From Roseinatronobacter domitianus (GTDB taxonomy: Bacteria > Pseudomonadota > Alphaproteobacteria > Rhodobacterales > Rhodobacteraceae): DNA of 64,000 nt. Positions 10,885-18,739 of this stretch are shown here, one piece after another. The position numbers and the translations under genes are program-made. Position 1 is the first letter of the stretch, and each line of letters opens with the position of its first letter. The notes beneath the pieces were generated by a model. That model was not told the DNA's origin. It saw only the letters and a program-made list of their open reading frames with translations, and did not search any database. Where the stretch lies: assembly GCF_023336755.1 (NCBI RefSeq), contig NZ_JALZWP010000007.1, positions 124,001-188,000 on the forward strand. Direction: 5' to 3'.

Positions 10885-10906
10885 CCAGACGCAGCCTCAT
10901 GAACGC

Positions 10907-10947
10907 AAAAAGGCGACAGTCCCAGGGAGGAGGAGGGGACTGTCGCC
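10907..10947 (-). terminator. Rho-independent terminator formed by the last CCTCCTCCC hairpin
   Basis: On the minus strand a perfect 12-bp stem (GGCGACAGTCCC with its complement) closes a loop containing CCTCCTCCC. It is followed directly by five T residues (A run at 10907-10911 on the plus strand). It ends the transcript that starts upstream of the DUF1127 gene and is at once the second hairpin of the third sRNA unit. Confidence 0.85.
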
Positions 10948-10983
10948 GATTTTGCACGACCCCAGGGAGGAGGAGGGGGCCGT
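10912..10983 (-). ncRNA. cuckoo/CcsR-like sRNA, unit 3
   Basis: Two hairpins 8 bp apart on the minus strand. The first (10983-10956) has an 8-bp stem and CCTCCTCCC in the loop (complement of 10965-10973). The second (10947-10912) has a 12-bp perfect stem and the same loop motif (complement of 10925-10933) and doubles as the terminator. Paired hairpins presenting an anti-Shine-Dalgarno motif are the hallmark of cuckoo RNAs; Rhodobacter sphaeroides CcsR1-4 belong to that family. The boundaries are inferred from the hairpins, not from transcript ends. Confidence 0.78.
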
Positions 10984-11014
10984 CACAATGTCATGGGCCA
11001 ATGGCCCGGTCGTA

Positions 11015-11083
11015 GAAGCCCCGGCAGGGAGGAGGACGCCGGTAGCCTCGCGATCGCCCTCGGGAGGAGGGTAAGGGCGGTCG
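11015..11083 (-). ncRNA. cuckoo/CcsR-like sRNA, unit 2
   Basis: Two adjacent hairpins with only 1 bp between them: 11083-11051 (stem of about 10 bp with one mismatch, loop motif opposite 11062-11070) and 11049-11015 (stem core CCGGC/GCCGG plus flanking pairs, motif opposite 11027-11035). Both loops show CCTCCTCCC on the minus strand. The unit is set apart from unit 1 by 46 bp and from unit 3 by 31 bp, spacing that fits processing of one precursor into three RNAs. Confidence 0.75.
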
Positions 11084-11129
11084 TTTCGTGCCGCAGTCCG
11101 GTTTGACAGGCCGGCGCGGTAGTTCTGGC

Positions 11130-11192
11130 GACGACTGAGGGAGGAGGAAACAGTCGCCGCCGTAGTCAAGCCCCGGGAGGAGGATAGGGCCT
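11130..11192 (-). ncRNA. cuckoo/CcsR-like sRNA, unit 1
   Basis: Two hairpins 9 bp apart: 11192-11168 (7-bp stem including G-U pairs, motif opposite 11175-11183) and 11158-11130 (8-bp stem GGCGACTG with CAGTCGTC, motif opposite 11139-11147). It begins about 6 bases after the DUF1127 stop codon, so it is cotranscribed with that gene, exactly as CcsR RNAs follow a DUF1127 gene in R. sphaeroides. Confidence 0.75.
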
Positions 11193-11197
11193 GAAAC

Positions 11198-11410
11198 TCA
11201 ATTCTCGAACGCTGCCTCATATGCGAGGCGCGAAATCATCGACCGGCTGATGCCCAGATCGTCCAGCTCTCGCGTGGACAGGGCGTTCAGCTCGGCGTAG
11301 GTTCGATTATACACACGGCGACGTGCGAAGGCTTCCGACAAGCGAAAGAAAAAGCCACCGAAGGGCACGCGAACGCTACCTGTGCCGATATTTTCTGCAA
11401 TATGTGCCAT
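11198..11410 (-). CDS. DUF1127 protein, CcaF1-like
   Basis: A 70-residue basic protein with the DUF1127 core (YAELNALSTRELDDLGISRS) at its C-terminal half. Small DUF1127 proteins are common in alphaproteobacteria. In R. sphaeroides the one encoded just upstream of the CcsR sRNAs (CcaF1) binds RNA and promotes maturation of those sRNAs. Here the gene is likewise the first element of an sRNA array, so the same role is the best inference. ATG 11410 is preceded by AAAGGTG at suitable spacing. In Rhodobacter the locus is driven by heat-shock-type sigma factors; I could not define a promoter here with confidence. Confidence 0.9.
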   Translation of the reverse strand: MAHIAENIGTGSVRVPFGGFFFRLSEAFARRRVYNRTYAELNALSTRELDDLGISRSMISRLAYEAAFEN

Positions 11411-11532
11411 TTTGATGCACCTTTATGTTTCATCGTGGCCGGGCTGGCCTGTTGCTAATCAAAATAGGCAAATGCTGCGACCGCACAATGCAAGATGCTG
11501 CAATGCCGCTATGCGCTAGAGTCATGGTTACG

Positions 11533-11685
11533 CTAGGTTAATTTGCAGGCTGCCCGGAATATGTGCGCGGGGCGTCCGAAAGCTGACACAACATGTGCAT
11601 ATGATGTTTCAAATCGGTTCAGCGTGTCGACCATGCTGTCCGCCCCCCAGCGTTGCGCATTTCTCGCAAAGACCGCGGCTTGCAC
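11533..11685 (-). CDS. possible small protein, 50 residues
   Basis: In the gap between the DUF1127 gene and mrp, a minus-strand frame starts at GTG 11685 behind an AAGGGGCAGGAT ribosome-binding stretch. It encodes 50 residues ending FGRPAHIFRAACKLT. Its codons look like those of neighbouring genes. No family is recognised. It is kept as a candidate because the ribosome-binding site is good and the rest of this 340-bp interval shows no other content. It could equally be chance. Confidence 0.3.
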   Translation of the reverse strand: MQAAVFARNAQRWGADSMVDTLNRFETSYAHVVSAFGRPAHIFRAACKLT

Positions 11686-11750
11686 ATCCTGCCCCTTGCC
11701 CCGCCCGGCGCCATGCCCATGTATTCGGTGTAACTGGAATGGAGCACCCG

Positions 11751-12809
11751 ATGGACCCCACGCGCGACGCGATCCTTGCCGCCCTCGATACCGTTGTCCT
11801 ACCAGATGGCGGGACGCTGGTTGCACGAGACCTTGTTCGCGCGCTGGTCATTGACGGCCATTCGGTGCGCTTCGTGATTGAAACCCAATCCGCTGAAGTT
11901 GCCAAATCCTACGGAACCGTGCGTGCGCAGGCCGAGCGCGTGGTCGCGGCAGTGCCAGGGGTGCAATCGGTCGCGGTGGCCCTGACCACGCACACAGCGC
12001 CCAAGCCCGCGCCCAGCCTGAAAATCGGACGCCACCCAACGCCGCAAGAGGGGCGTCAGCCGGTGCCCGGCGTGACCAACTTGATCGCCATCGGGTCTGG
12101 CAAGGGTGGGGTGGGCAAATCCACCGTTGCGGCCAATCTGGCTGTTGCTTTGGCACGCAGAGGTTTGCGGGTTGGTTTGCTGGATGCCGATATCTACGGC
12201 CCCAGCCAACCCAAGATGATGGGCGTGGACAAGCGCCCTGCCTCGCCGGATGGGAAACGCATTCTGCCGCCCGAAGCGCATGGTGTGCGCATGATCTCTA
12301 TCGGGCTTATGCTTAAAGCCGATGAAGCCGTTATCTGGCGTGGCCCGATGCTGATGGGCGCTTTGCAACAATTGCTGACGCAGGTGGAATGGGGGCGGCT
12401 GGATGTGCTGCTGGTGGATATGCCGCCCGGCACCGGTGACATTCAACTGACCTTGTGCACGAAATTCGATGTGCGCGGTGCGATCGTGGTTTCGACCCCG
12501 CAGGACGTGGCCTTGCTGGACGCGCGCAAGGCGCTCCGGGCTTTCGAGACACTGAAAACCCCGATCCTGGGGCTGATAGAGAACATGTCGACCTTCATCT
12601 GCCCGCAATGCGGCCATGAAGAGCATATTTTCGGGGATGGCGGTGTGCGCCGCGAAGCGGATAAGCAGGGATTGCCCTTTTTGGGGGAATTGCCATTGAG
12701 CCTGGAAGTGCGGTTGGCTGGTGATGGTGGCGTGCCCGTCGCGGCCACCGACAGCCCGGTTGCGCAGGCCTATGGTCGCATCGCCGATCAGGTGATCGCT
12801 TCTCTCTGA
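11751..12809 (+). CDS. mrp: Mrp/ApbC-type Fe-S cluster carrier ATPase
   Basis: Deviant Walker A P-loop NTPase that carries and delivers iron-sulfur clusters in the cytosol. With the start at ATG 11751 (GGAG ten bases upstream) it has 352 residues: an N-terminal MIP18/DUF59-like domain of about 80 residues, the P-loop GSGKGGVGKST near 115-125, the switch segment DADIYGPSQPKMMG, and the cluster-binding CPQC with a downstream GHEEHIFG. The much longer upstream frame lacks coding character. The gene stands alone and ends in a strong terminator. Confidence 0.94.
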   Translation: MDPTRDAILAALDTVVLPDGGTLVARDLVRALVIDGHSVRFVIETQSAEVAKSYGTVRAQAERVVAAVPGVQSVAVALTTHTAPKPAPSLKIGRHPTPQEGRQPVPGVTNLIAIGSGKGGVGKSTVAANLAVALARRGLRVGLLDADIYGPSQPKMMGVDKRPASPDGKRILPPEAHGVRMISIGLMLKADEAVIWRGPMLMGALQQLLTQVEWGRLDVLLVDMPPGTGDIQLTLCTKFDVRGAIVVSTPQDVALLDARKALRAFETLKTPILGLIENMSTFICPQCGHEEHIFGDGGVRREADKQGLPFLGELPLSLEVRLAGDGGVPVAATDSPVAQAYGRIADQVIASL

Positions 12810-12872
12810 GGCGCGATCCGCGCCTGATGGGATTGTATGGAATCTATTAAATTACCGCGGTGACGCGGTTGC

Positions 12873-12907
12873 GCTCGAATCACTCCCATGTGATTCGAGC
12901 GTTTTTT
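12873..12907 (+). terminator. Rho-independent terminator after mrp
   Basis: A perfect 11-bp stem (GCTCGAATCAC and its complement) around a 6-base loop is followed by GTTTTTT. It lies 64 bp after the mrp stop and isolates mrp from the low-GC interval and the mraZ leader. Confidence 0.92.
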
Positions 12908-12980
12908 ACTTGTCTGGCGCTGCTGGATGCGTGCTTTATGTGGCTATGTTGCCACATTCTCCGCAGTCTGAGTGCTCCAG

Positions 12981-13178
12981 CGGGATTTCATGGAACCAGT
13001 CTCTCATATCGATATTCCGATGAAACTTTTGATACATTTAGATATGATCTTCTTTTGTTCTCACAACATATGGAAGCTTCAAGTGCTTTGAGCGGCTTTG
13101 ATCTATATTCTGGATAAGCAATCCGCAGAAGTTTCTGCCTGACTGTGCCAATTCTTGATTGATTACCATGAAATCCCG
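12981..13178. repeat. low-GC islet bounded by a 13-bp inverted repeat
   Basis: CGGGATTTCATGG at 12981-12993 recurs as its exact complement at 13166-13178. The DNA between is markedly AT-richer than the surroundings and has no convincing gene; the short frames across it show no coding character. The layout is that of a small non-autonomous element or an IS remnant, but no target duplication is seen, so the nature of the element is uncertain. Confidence 0.45.
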
Positions 13179-13179
13179 T

Positions 13180-13394
13180 GGCAATCATTATTCCAAGATA
13201 GACGGGCATCACAGGGGCACCAAGACCCCGCCGAGGCAGAGTTCATACAGGTTCCCGCTTTATCTCTAAAAGCACAGATCCGGCGCGCTCGCGAGCAGCA
13301 TCCCCTCCCCCCAAGGAAGCGAGCGCCAACCGGGCACCCAGAGATGGGACAGTCGGCGGATCGGGCAGTGGCAGCAGCTCGATCCGCCGTTTTC
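13180..13394 (+). ncRNA. UpsM-like sRNA in the 5' leader of the dcw cluster
   Basis: Between the low-GC islet and mraZ lies a leader with two clear structures: a hairpin at 13285-13326 (stem GCGCTCGC/GCGAGCGC, long loop containing CCCCTCCCCCC) and a terminator-like hairpin at 13355-13388 (9-bp perfect stem GGCGGATCG) followed by GTTTTC. The terminator is about 50 bp before mraZ. R. sphaeroides makes the sRNA UpsM from exactly this position, an extended mraZ leader with an internal terminator. The 5' end given here is a guess; only the 3' end is supported. Confidence 0.55.
13355..13394 (+). terminator. leader terminator upstream of mraZ
   Basis: GGCGGATCG at 13355-13363 pairs perfectly with 13380-13388 and a short T-rich run follows. 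Placed inside the leader of an essential operon, it is likely to be a partial terminator that yields a leader sRNA and lets some polymerase read through. Confidence 0.65.
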
Positions 13395-13442
13395 ATTTGT
13401 GGCGCCTGACATGCGTCGCATGTAGACGAAGGACGGCCCGAC

Positions 13443-14003
13443 GTGGCACGCAAGTTCAGAGGCTCTTTCCACCAGAAGGTGGATGGCAAAGGCCGGGTTT
13501 CGATCCCGGCCAGCTTCCGGCGCGTTGTCGAATCCGGCGATCCTGACTGGACCGATGGCCTGCGCCCCAACCTTGTCATTGTTTACGGTCTGGACAGCCA
13601 AAAGCGGTTGGATTGCTACACGTTGAACGCGATCGAGGATATTGAAGATCGTATAGACCTGATGCAGCCCGGCAGCCCGGAGCGCGAGACGCTGGAACTG
13701 ACCTTTCACGGCCATGCCGCCGATGTCCAGATTGACGAAGATGGCCGGATCGTCCTGCCGCAACGCCTGCGCGACAAGCTGGAACTGGAACCGAACGAAG
13801 CCGCGTTCTTCATCGCCAAGGGCGATCATTTCCAGATCTGGAAAGAAGACACGTTCAAAGTGGTCAAATCCAGCCGAACAGACGTGTTCCTAGCGGATCA
13901 GGCCCCAGATTTCGACGCGCGCATTCACCTGCCGCCGCGCCCGGCCAGCGCGGTGGGGACAGAGGCTGATCTTCTGCGCGATACCTTGTCCCGCCGCCGC
14001 TAA
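13443..14003 (+). CDS. mraZ: transcriptional regulator MraZ
   Basis: AbrB-fold DNA-binding protein that in other bacteria binds repeats in its own promoter and tunes the dcw cluster. It has 186 residues, somewhat longer than the E. coli form, and starts at GTG with GAAGGA upstream. Two MraZ/AbrB-like repeats are visible: [22 protein letters not shown] at the N-terminus and [21 protein letters not shown] around residue 100. It is the first gene of the cell-wall cluster, with rsmH beginning 5 bp after its stop. Confidence 0.93.
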   Translation: MARKFRGSFHQKVDGKGRVSIPASFRRVVESGDPDWTDGLRPNLVIVYGLDSQKRLDCYTLNAIEDIEDRIDLMQPGSPERETLELTFHGHAADVQIDEDGRIVLPQRLRDKLELEPNEAAFFIAKGDHFQIWKEDTFKVVKSSRTDVFLADQAPDFDARIHLPPRPASAVGTEADLLRDTLSRRR

Positions 14004-14008
14004 GACCG

Positions 14009-14983
14009 ATGCAAGACCAAAGCCCACATATCCCTGTCCTGCTTCAGCCCATCCTGACACATCTTGCGCCAATTTCGGGCGTCTGGTTGGACGGGACATT
14101 GGGCGCAGGCGGCTATGCGCGCGCCTTGTTGCAAGCCGGAGCAGACCTTGTCATCGGGGTGGACCGCGACCCGCTGGCGCTGGCAATGGCGCGCGACTGG
14201 GGGGGCGATTACGGCGACAGGTTGCGCCTTGTTCAGGGCAATTTCGCGCAGTTGGATGACCATGCCGACCAGCCGCTGGATGGTGTGGTGCTGGACCTTG
14301 GTGTGTCCAGTATGCAGTTGGACCTGCCCGAGCGCGGGTTTTCGTTTTCCAAAGACGGACCACTGGACATGCGCATGTCGCAAGCTGGGCGGTCGGCGCG
14401 CGACATTGTCAACGGTGCCTCTGAAGAGGTGTTGGCCGATATTCTGTTTCACTTCGGAGAGGAGCGCGCCAGCCGTCGCATTGCGCGGGCCATTCTGCGG
14501 GCGCGTGCAGAGGGTGAAATCGAGCGCACAGGTCACCTTGCGCAAATTATCGCGGCGTGTTTGCCGCGCCCGAAACCGGGGCAAAGTCATCCGGCCACCC
14601 GCAGCTTTCAGGGCTTGCGCATAGCGGTAAACGCCGAATTTGACGCCCTTGTGGACGGGTTGGAAGCGGCGGAGCGCGCCCTTAAACCGGGCGGCAAACT
14701 GGCGGTTGTCAGTTTCCATTCGCTTGAGGACCGAGTTGTGAAGCGGTTCTTGGCGCAACGTGCCGGGCAGGGCGGAGGCGGCAACCGGTTCGCGCCGGAA
14801 GAGCCGCAGCGCGCGGCGCGGTTCGACCTGATCGAGAAAAAGGGCATTTCCGCCGACGCAGCAGAACTGGACGCCAACCCCCGCTCGCGCTCTGCGCGCT
14901 TGCGCTTGGCGCGGCGCACCGACGCCCCTGCCGGCCCGGCTGATCGTTCGGCGCTGGGGCTGCCCCGCATATCAGAGGTATAA
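14009..14983 (+). CDS. rsmH: 16S rRNA (cytosine(1402)-N(4))-methyltransferase
   Basis: SAM-dependent enzyme (formerly MraW) that methylates C1402 of 16S rRNA. It has 324 residues. The N-terminus [15 protein letters not shown] leads to the SAM motif [14 protein letters not shown]; later come [15 protein letters not shown] and the C-terminal [14 protein letters not shown], all family signatures. It is in the canonical place between mraZ and ftsL, 5 bp after mraZ. Confidence 0.96.
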   Translation: MQDQSPHIPVLLQPILTHLAPISGVWLDGTLGAGGYARALLQAGADLVIGVDRDPLALAMARDWGGDYGDRLRLVQGNFAQLDDHADQPLDGVVLDLGVSSMQLDLPERGFSFSKDGPLDMRMSQAGRSARDIVNGASEEVLADILFHFGEERASRRIARAILRARAEGEIERTGHLAQIIAACLPRPKPGQSHPATRSFQGLRIAVNAEFDALVDGLEAAERALKPGGKLAVVSFHSLEDRVVKRFLAQRAGQGGGGNRFAPEEPQRAARFDLIEKKGISADAAELDANPRSRSARLRLARRTDAPAGPADRSALGLPRISEV

Positions 14984-14986
14984 GCC

Positions 14987-15373
14987 ATGCGAAGCTTGTT
15001 ATATCTGCTGACGGCGCTTGCGGTGATCGGGCTTGCATCCTGGGCCTACCGCGAAAATCACCTGACGCAACAAGCCATGAACACCCGCGCGGCACTGGAG
15101 CGAGAGATCGCCCGGCTGGAGGAAGAGATTTCCATGCAGCGCGTGGAATGGGCCTATTTGAATCGCCCTGACCGCTTGCGCGCTCTTGTGGACGTGAATT
15201 TCGATGCTTTGCAGCTTGTCCCCCTGACGGCGGATCATTTCGGCGAGATCGACGAAATCGCGTATCCTGCGCCTGAAGCCAGATTTGAGATTGGCCAAGG
15301 TGTTGTTGTTCTTGGTGAGCTGGAGCAATTGACAGGCGACTTGCCCGCCACGTCCGAGGAAGACCAGCCATGA
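14987..15373 (+). CDS. ftsL: cell division protein FtsL
   Basis: Small bitopic division protein that forms the FtsQLB complex activating septal synthesis. It has 128 residues: one N-terminal membrane helix (LLYLLTALAVIGLASWAY) and a periplasmic coiled coil (about 28-60, TRAALEREIARLEEEISMQ), followed by the conserved WAYLNRPDRLRAL segment. The sequence family is weakly conserved, but position, topology and the LNRPDRL motif make the call solid. It overlaps ftsI by 4 bp. Confidence 0.92.
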   Translation: MRSLLYLLTALAVIGLASWAYRENHLTQQAMNTRAALEREIARLEEEISMQRVEWAYLNRPDRLRALVDVNFDALQLVPLTADHFGEIDEIAYPAPEARFEIGQGVVVLGELEQLTGDLPATSEEDQP

Positions 15374-17157
15374 CCCGCACGCCATTGCGCCCGCTTGCCC
15401 GAATTTTGCGCGCCCGCGAAACAGGCGAAGACCCGAACCACATAGAACAGGAAAACCTGCGCCTGCGCCGTCAGGAATTGCGCGATACCGGGCGCGTGCG
15501 CGCCGAATTGCGCCTTTTGGTGCTGGCGTTGCTGTTTATGTCGGGATTTGTGCTGCTCAGCGCGCGCATGGGGTTGCTGGCAGCGACGGAACCGGTCGCG
15601 TTGCGGGTTGGGCTGGTCGAGGGGATTTCCGACTCGCGCTCGGACATTACCGACCGCAATGGCCGGGTATTGGCGACCAACCTTGCAACCCACGCGCTTT
15701 ACGCCGAAACACGGCGCATGGTCGATCCGCAGCGCGCGGCGCGCGAGCTGGGCCGGATATTTCCCGAAATGGATGCAGATCGGCTTGCGGCACGGTTCAC
15801 AGACCCGGATCGCAGTTTTGTTTGGGTGCGCACCCGCTTGTCGCCCGAACAAAAGCAGGCCGTGCATGATATCGGAGAGCCGGGTTTGCTGTTTGGCCCC
15901 CGCAAAATGCGGGTTTATCCGAATGGCCGGGTAGGCGCGCATATATTGGGCGGCGCGCGGTTTGGCGAGCAGGGCGTGCGTGCCGCCGAACTTCTGGGCG
16001 TGGCCGGGGCAGAGTTGTATTTTGAGGACCGTCTGCGTGACCCGGCGCGCGCCGATCAGCCTTTGCGGTTGTCGGTAGACCTGCCGCTTCAGGCAACGAT
16101 CACAGAGGTTCTGACCGGTGGCGTAAGCGTGTTGAACGCGCGCGGCGCAAGCGCGGTGCTGATGGATGCCCAGACCGGAGAGGTGCTGAGCCTAGTTTCG
16201 CTGCCAGATTTCGACCCGAATGACCGGCCCGCGCCACTGACAGAAGGCGAGCCAGCCGACAGCCCGCTCTTTAACCGCGCGGTGCAGGGCTATTACGAAC
16301 TTGGGTCGGTGATGAAAGCTTTCACGGTCGCGCAGGCGTTGGAAGAAGGCGAGGTGACGCCGGACACAATAATCGACACGCGCGGCCCATTGAGGTGGGG
16401 CCGATTCACGATCAACGATTTCCGCGACTATGGCAACGAGATGTCGGTGACATCGGTGATGGTCAAATCCTCGAATATCGGGACGGCGCGCATGGCGCAG
16501 AATATCGGAGCGGAACGTCAGCAGGAGTTTCTGCGCCGCTTCGGATTGTTGGACCGGATGTATATCGAACTCTCTGAAGCGCAGCGCGCGCGCCCGCTTC
16601 TGCCCGATCCGTGGTCAGAGCTGTCGGCCATGACGATTTCTTATGGCCACGGCATGACGACCAGCCCTCTGGCTTTGGCCGCGGGCTACGCGGCGCTGGT
16701 CAATGGCGGTCGGCTGGTCACGCCCACGCTCTTGCGGCAAAATAGTGTCCCCGATGGCGCGCAGGTCATCAGCCCGCAGACCTCGGCGCAGATGCGCCAG
16801 ATTCTTCATAGCGTGGTCTATGAAGGCACGGCATCTTTCGCGCGTATTCCGGGTTATCCGGTGGGTGGCAAGACTGGTTCGGCAGATAAGCCGGACGTGA
16901 ATGGCGGCTACAAAGAAGATGCGGTGCTTGCGACATTCGCGAGTGTCTTTCCTTCGGATGACCCGAAATATGTCTTGGTCGTCACGCTTGACGAAGCCGT
17001 GGACACCACCGGCCCCGAGCCGCGCCGCACTGCTGGCTGGACCGCCGTGCCGATGGCGGGCGAGATTATCCGCCGCGTGGCGCCCCTGTTGGGGCTGCGC
17101 CCGGTTGCACTTCAAGAGGTAGAGGCGCGCTTGCAGGCGGACAGTCGCGTGCCATAG
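15370..17157 (+). CDS. ftsI: peptidoglycan D,D-transpeptidase FtsI (PBP3)
   Basis: Septal crosslinking enzyme, anchored in the inner membrane by one helix (about residues 45-65). It has 595 residues. The pedestal domain is followed by the transpeptidase domain with its three motifs: the SxxK serine in YELGSVMKAFTV (about 315), SSN in VKSSNIGTA (about 372), and KTG in GGKTGSADKP (about 500). It starts four bases before the ftsL stop. A 97-bp gap to murE follows, longer than elsewhere in the cluster, and could hold an internal promoter, although I see no clear hexamers. Confidence 0.96.
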   Translation: MTRTPLRPLARILRARETGEDPNHIEQENLRLRRQELRDTGRVRAELRLLVLALLFMSGFVLLSARMGLLAATEPVALRVGLVEGISDSRSDITDRNGRVLATNLATHALYAETRRMVDPQRAARELGRIFPEMDADRLAARFTDPDRSFVWVRTRLSPEQKQAVHDIGEPGLLFGPRKMRVYPNGRVGAHILGGARFGEQGVRAAELLGVAGAELYFEDRLRDPARADQPLRLSVDLPLQATITEVLTGGVSVLNARGASAVLMDAQTGEVLSLVSLPDFDPNDRPAPLTEGEPADSPLFNRAVQGYYELGSVMKAFTVAQALEEGEVTPDTIIDTRGPLRWGRFTINDFRDYGNEMSVTSVMVKSSNIGTARMAQNIGAERQQEFLRRFGLLDRMYIELSEAQRARPLLPDPWSELSAMTISYGHGMTTSPLALAAGYAALVNGGRLVTPTLLRQNSVPDGAQVISPQTSAQMRQILHSVVYEGTASFARIPGYPVGGKTGSADKPDVNGGYKEDAVLATFASVFPSDDPKYVLVVTLDEAVDTTGPEPRRTAGWTAVPMAGEIIRRVAPLLGLRPVALQEVEARLQADSRVP

Positions 17158-17254
17158 AACGCCACGGCGTGTGGGCCATTGAACCCATGTGGCAAAACGG
17201 GGTAACTGAACCGCGATCCGCCCCAAGCCTTGGCCATTTGTAAGGAACCTGCGT

Positions 17255-18739
17255 GTGTCCGATTTGCCTGCCCGCCCGCTCTCTGCGCTTGGCCTGAACC
17301 CTAGCCGGGGGGGCAATGTCCGCGTGACCGGGATTGGGCTGGACAGTCGCGCGCTGCAAAAGGGAATGCTGTTTGCGGCTCTGCCCGGCAGCCGCGTGCA
17401 TGGCGCGACCTATATCGCGACCGCGCTTGCGCGTGGGGCGCATGCCATCCTGACAGACCGCGCGGGTGCAGAAATTGCAGCCGAGTTTCTTGCAGCCTCG
17501 GATGCGGCACTGGTGCTTGCCGAAGACCCTCGGGCGGCCTTGTCGGGTGCTGCGGCCTTGTGGTTTGGGGCGCAGCCTGCGGTCATGGCGGCTGTCACCG
17601 GGACCAATGGCAAGACATCCGTGGCCAGCTTTACCCGCCAGATCTGGGCGGCACTGGGACATGATGCGGCCAATCTGGGCACCACCGGGGTTGAAGGTGC
17701 TTATAGCGCGCCGCTTGGCCATACAACGCCAGACAGCATAACCCTGCACCGTCTGCTGGCCGATATGGCGCATGAAGGCGTGACGCATTGCGCGATGGAG
17801 GCCTCCTCGCACGGCTTGGATCAGCGACGGTTGGATGGCGTAACCCTGCGCGCTGCCGGTTTCACCAATTTCAGCCAAGATCATCTGGATTATCACCAGA
17901 CGATGGACGCCTATTTCGCTGCCAAGGCCCTGCTGTTCGCGCGCGTACTGCCAGAGGATGGGGTCGCTGTGCTGAACATGGATGACCCTTACGGCGCGGA
18001 CCTGTTGGCCATTGCCGAGGCGCGCGGTCTGGGCACGCTGACCATCGGGCGTGACCCGGATGCTGATATCCGCTTGCTGGGCCAACGATTTGATGCGGCG
18101 GGCCAGGTGCTGCGCTTCGGGTATGATGGCGCGACCTTTCAACAAACCTTGCCGTTGATTGGGGGCTTTCAGGCAGAAAATGTGCTTGTCGCCTATGGGC
18201 TGGTTCTGGCCTGTGGGGCCGACCCGGCGGAAGCTGCGGCGCAACTGTCGCGGCTGGACGGCGTGCGTGGACGAATGCAGATCGCGGGACGCCGGGCCAA
18301 TGGCGCGTCCGTGTTCGTCGATTATGCGCATACGCCCGATGCTTTGGCCGTGGCATTGCAGGCTCTGCGCCCACATGTGATGGGGCGTCTGGTGGTCGTG
18401 TTCGGCGCGGGGGGCGACCGTGATCGGGGGAAACGACCGCTGATGGGCGCGGCGGCCGCACAACATGCGGATGTTGTATTTGTGACAGATGACAACCCAA
18501 GAACCGAAGCGGCAGATGCAATCCGTGCCGAGATTTTGCAAGCGTGTTCCAATGCAACAGAAGTCGCGGACCGTGCTGAAGCGATCTTGCGCGGGGTGGA
18601 TGCGTTGGGGCCGGGCGATGCGCTATTGATTGCAGGCAAGGGTCACGAGACCGGGCAAATCGTGGGTGAAACGGTCTACCCGTTCGATGACCTTGAACAG
18701 GCATCGCTCGCCATCGCCGCGCTGGAGGAACGCGCATGA
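17255..18739 (+). CDS. murE: UDP-MurNAc-tripeptide synthetase (meso-DAP adding)
   Basis: Adds the third residue of the stem peptide in the cytosol. It has 494 residues with the ATP-binding TGTNGKTSVASF near 113 and the DNPR motif (DDNPRTE) near 412, which marks the meso-diaminopimelate form and fits a Gram-negative wall. The start is GTG 17255 behind AAGGAACC; an alternative GTG two bases earlier is out of frame. It overlaps murF by 4 bp. Confidence 0.96.
   Translation: MSDLPARPLSALGLNPSRGGNVRVTGIGLDSRALQKGMLFAALPGSRVHGATYIATALARGAHAILTDRAGAEIAAEFLAASDAALVLAEDPRAALSGAAALWFGAQPAVMAAVTGTNGKTSVASFTRQIWAALGHDAANLGTTGVEGAYSAPLGHTTPDSITLHRLLADMAHEGVTHCAMEASSHGLDQRRLDGVTLRAAGFTNFSQDHLDYHQTMDAYFAAKALLFARVLPEDGVAVLNMDDPYGADLLAIAEARGLGTLTIGRDPDADIRLLGQRFDAAGQVLRFGYDGATFQQTLPLIGGFQAENVLVAYGLVLACGADPAEAAAQLSRLDGVRGRMQIAGRRANGASVFVDYAHTPDALAVALQALRPHVMGRLVVVFGAGGDRDRGKRPLMGAAAAQHADVVFVTDDNPRTEAADAIRAEILQACSNATEVADRAEAILRGVDALGPGDALLIAGKGHETGQIVGETVYPFDDLEQASLAIAALEERA

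Noticed and set aside
10921-11183. Possible CRISPR array from the recurring GGGAGGAGG
   Set aside because: The repeat is only 9 bases, spacing is irregular, and every copy lies in its own stem-loop, which fits sRNA hairpins instead.
10897-11220. 107-codon minus-strand frame across the CCTCCTCCC hairpins
   Set aside because: It overlaps the DUF1127 end and runs through six hairpins and the terminator; the Ser/Pro/Arg-rich translation has no coding character.
12860-13117. 85-codon frame after mrp
   Set aside because: It begins before the mrp terminator hairpin, spans the low-GC islet and has no ribosome-binding site.
13341-13380. TGGG repeats as MraZ operator
   Set aside because: Only scattered GGGA/GGGC triplets are present, without the regular spacing of known MraZ boxes.
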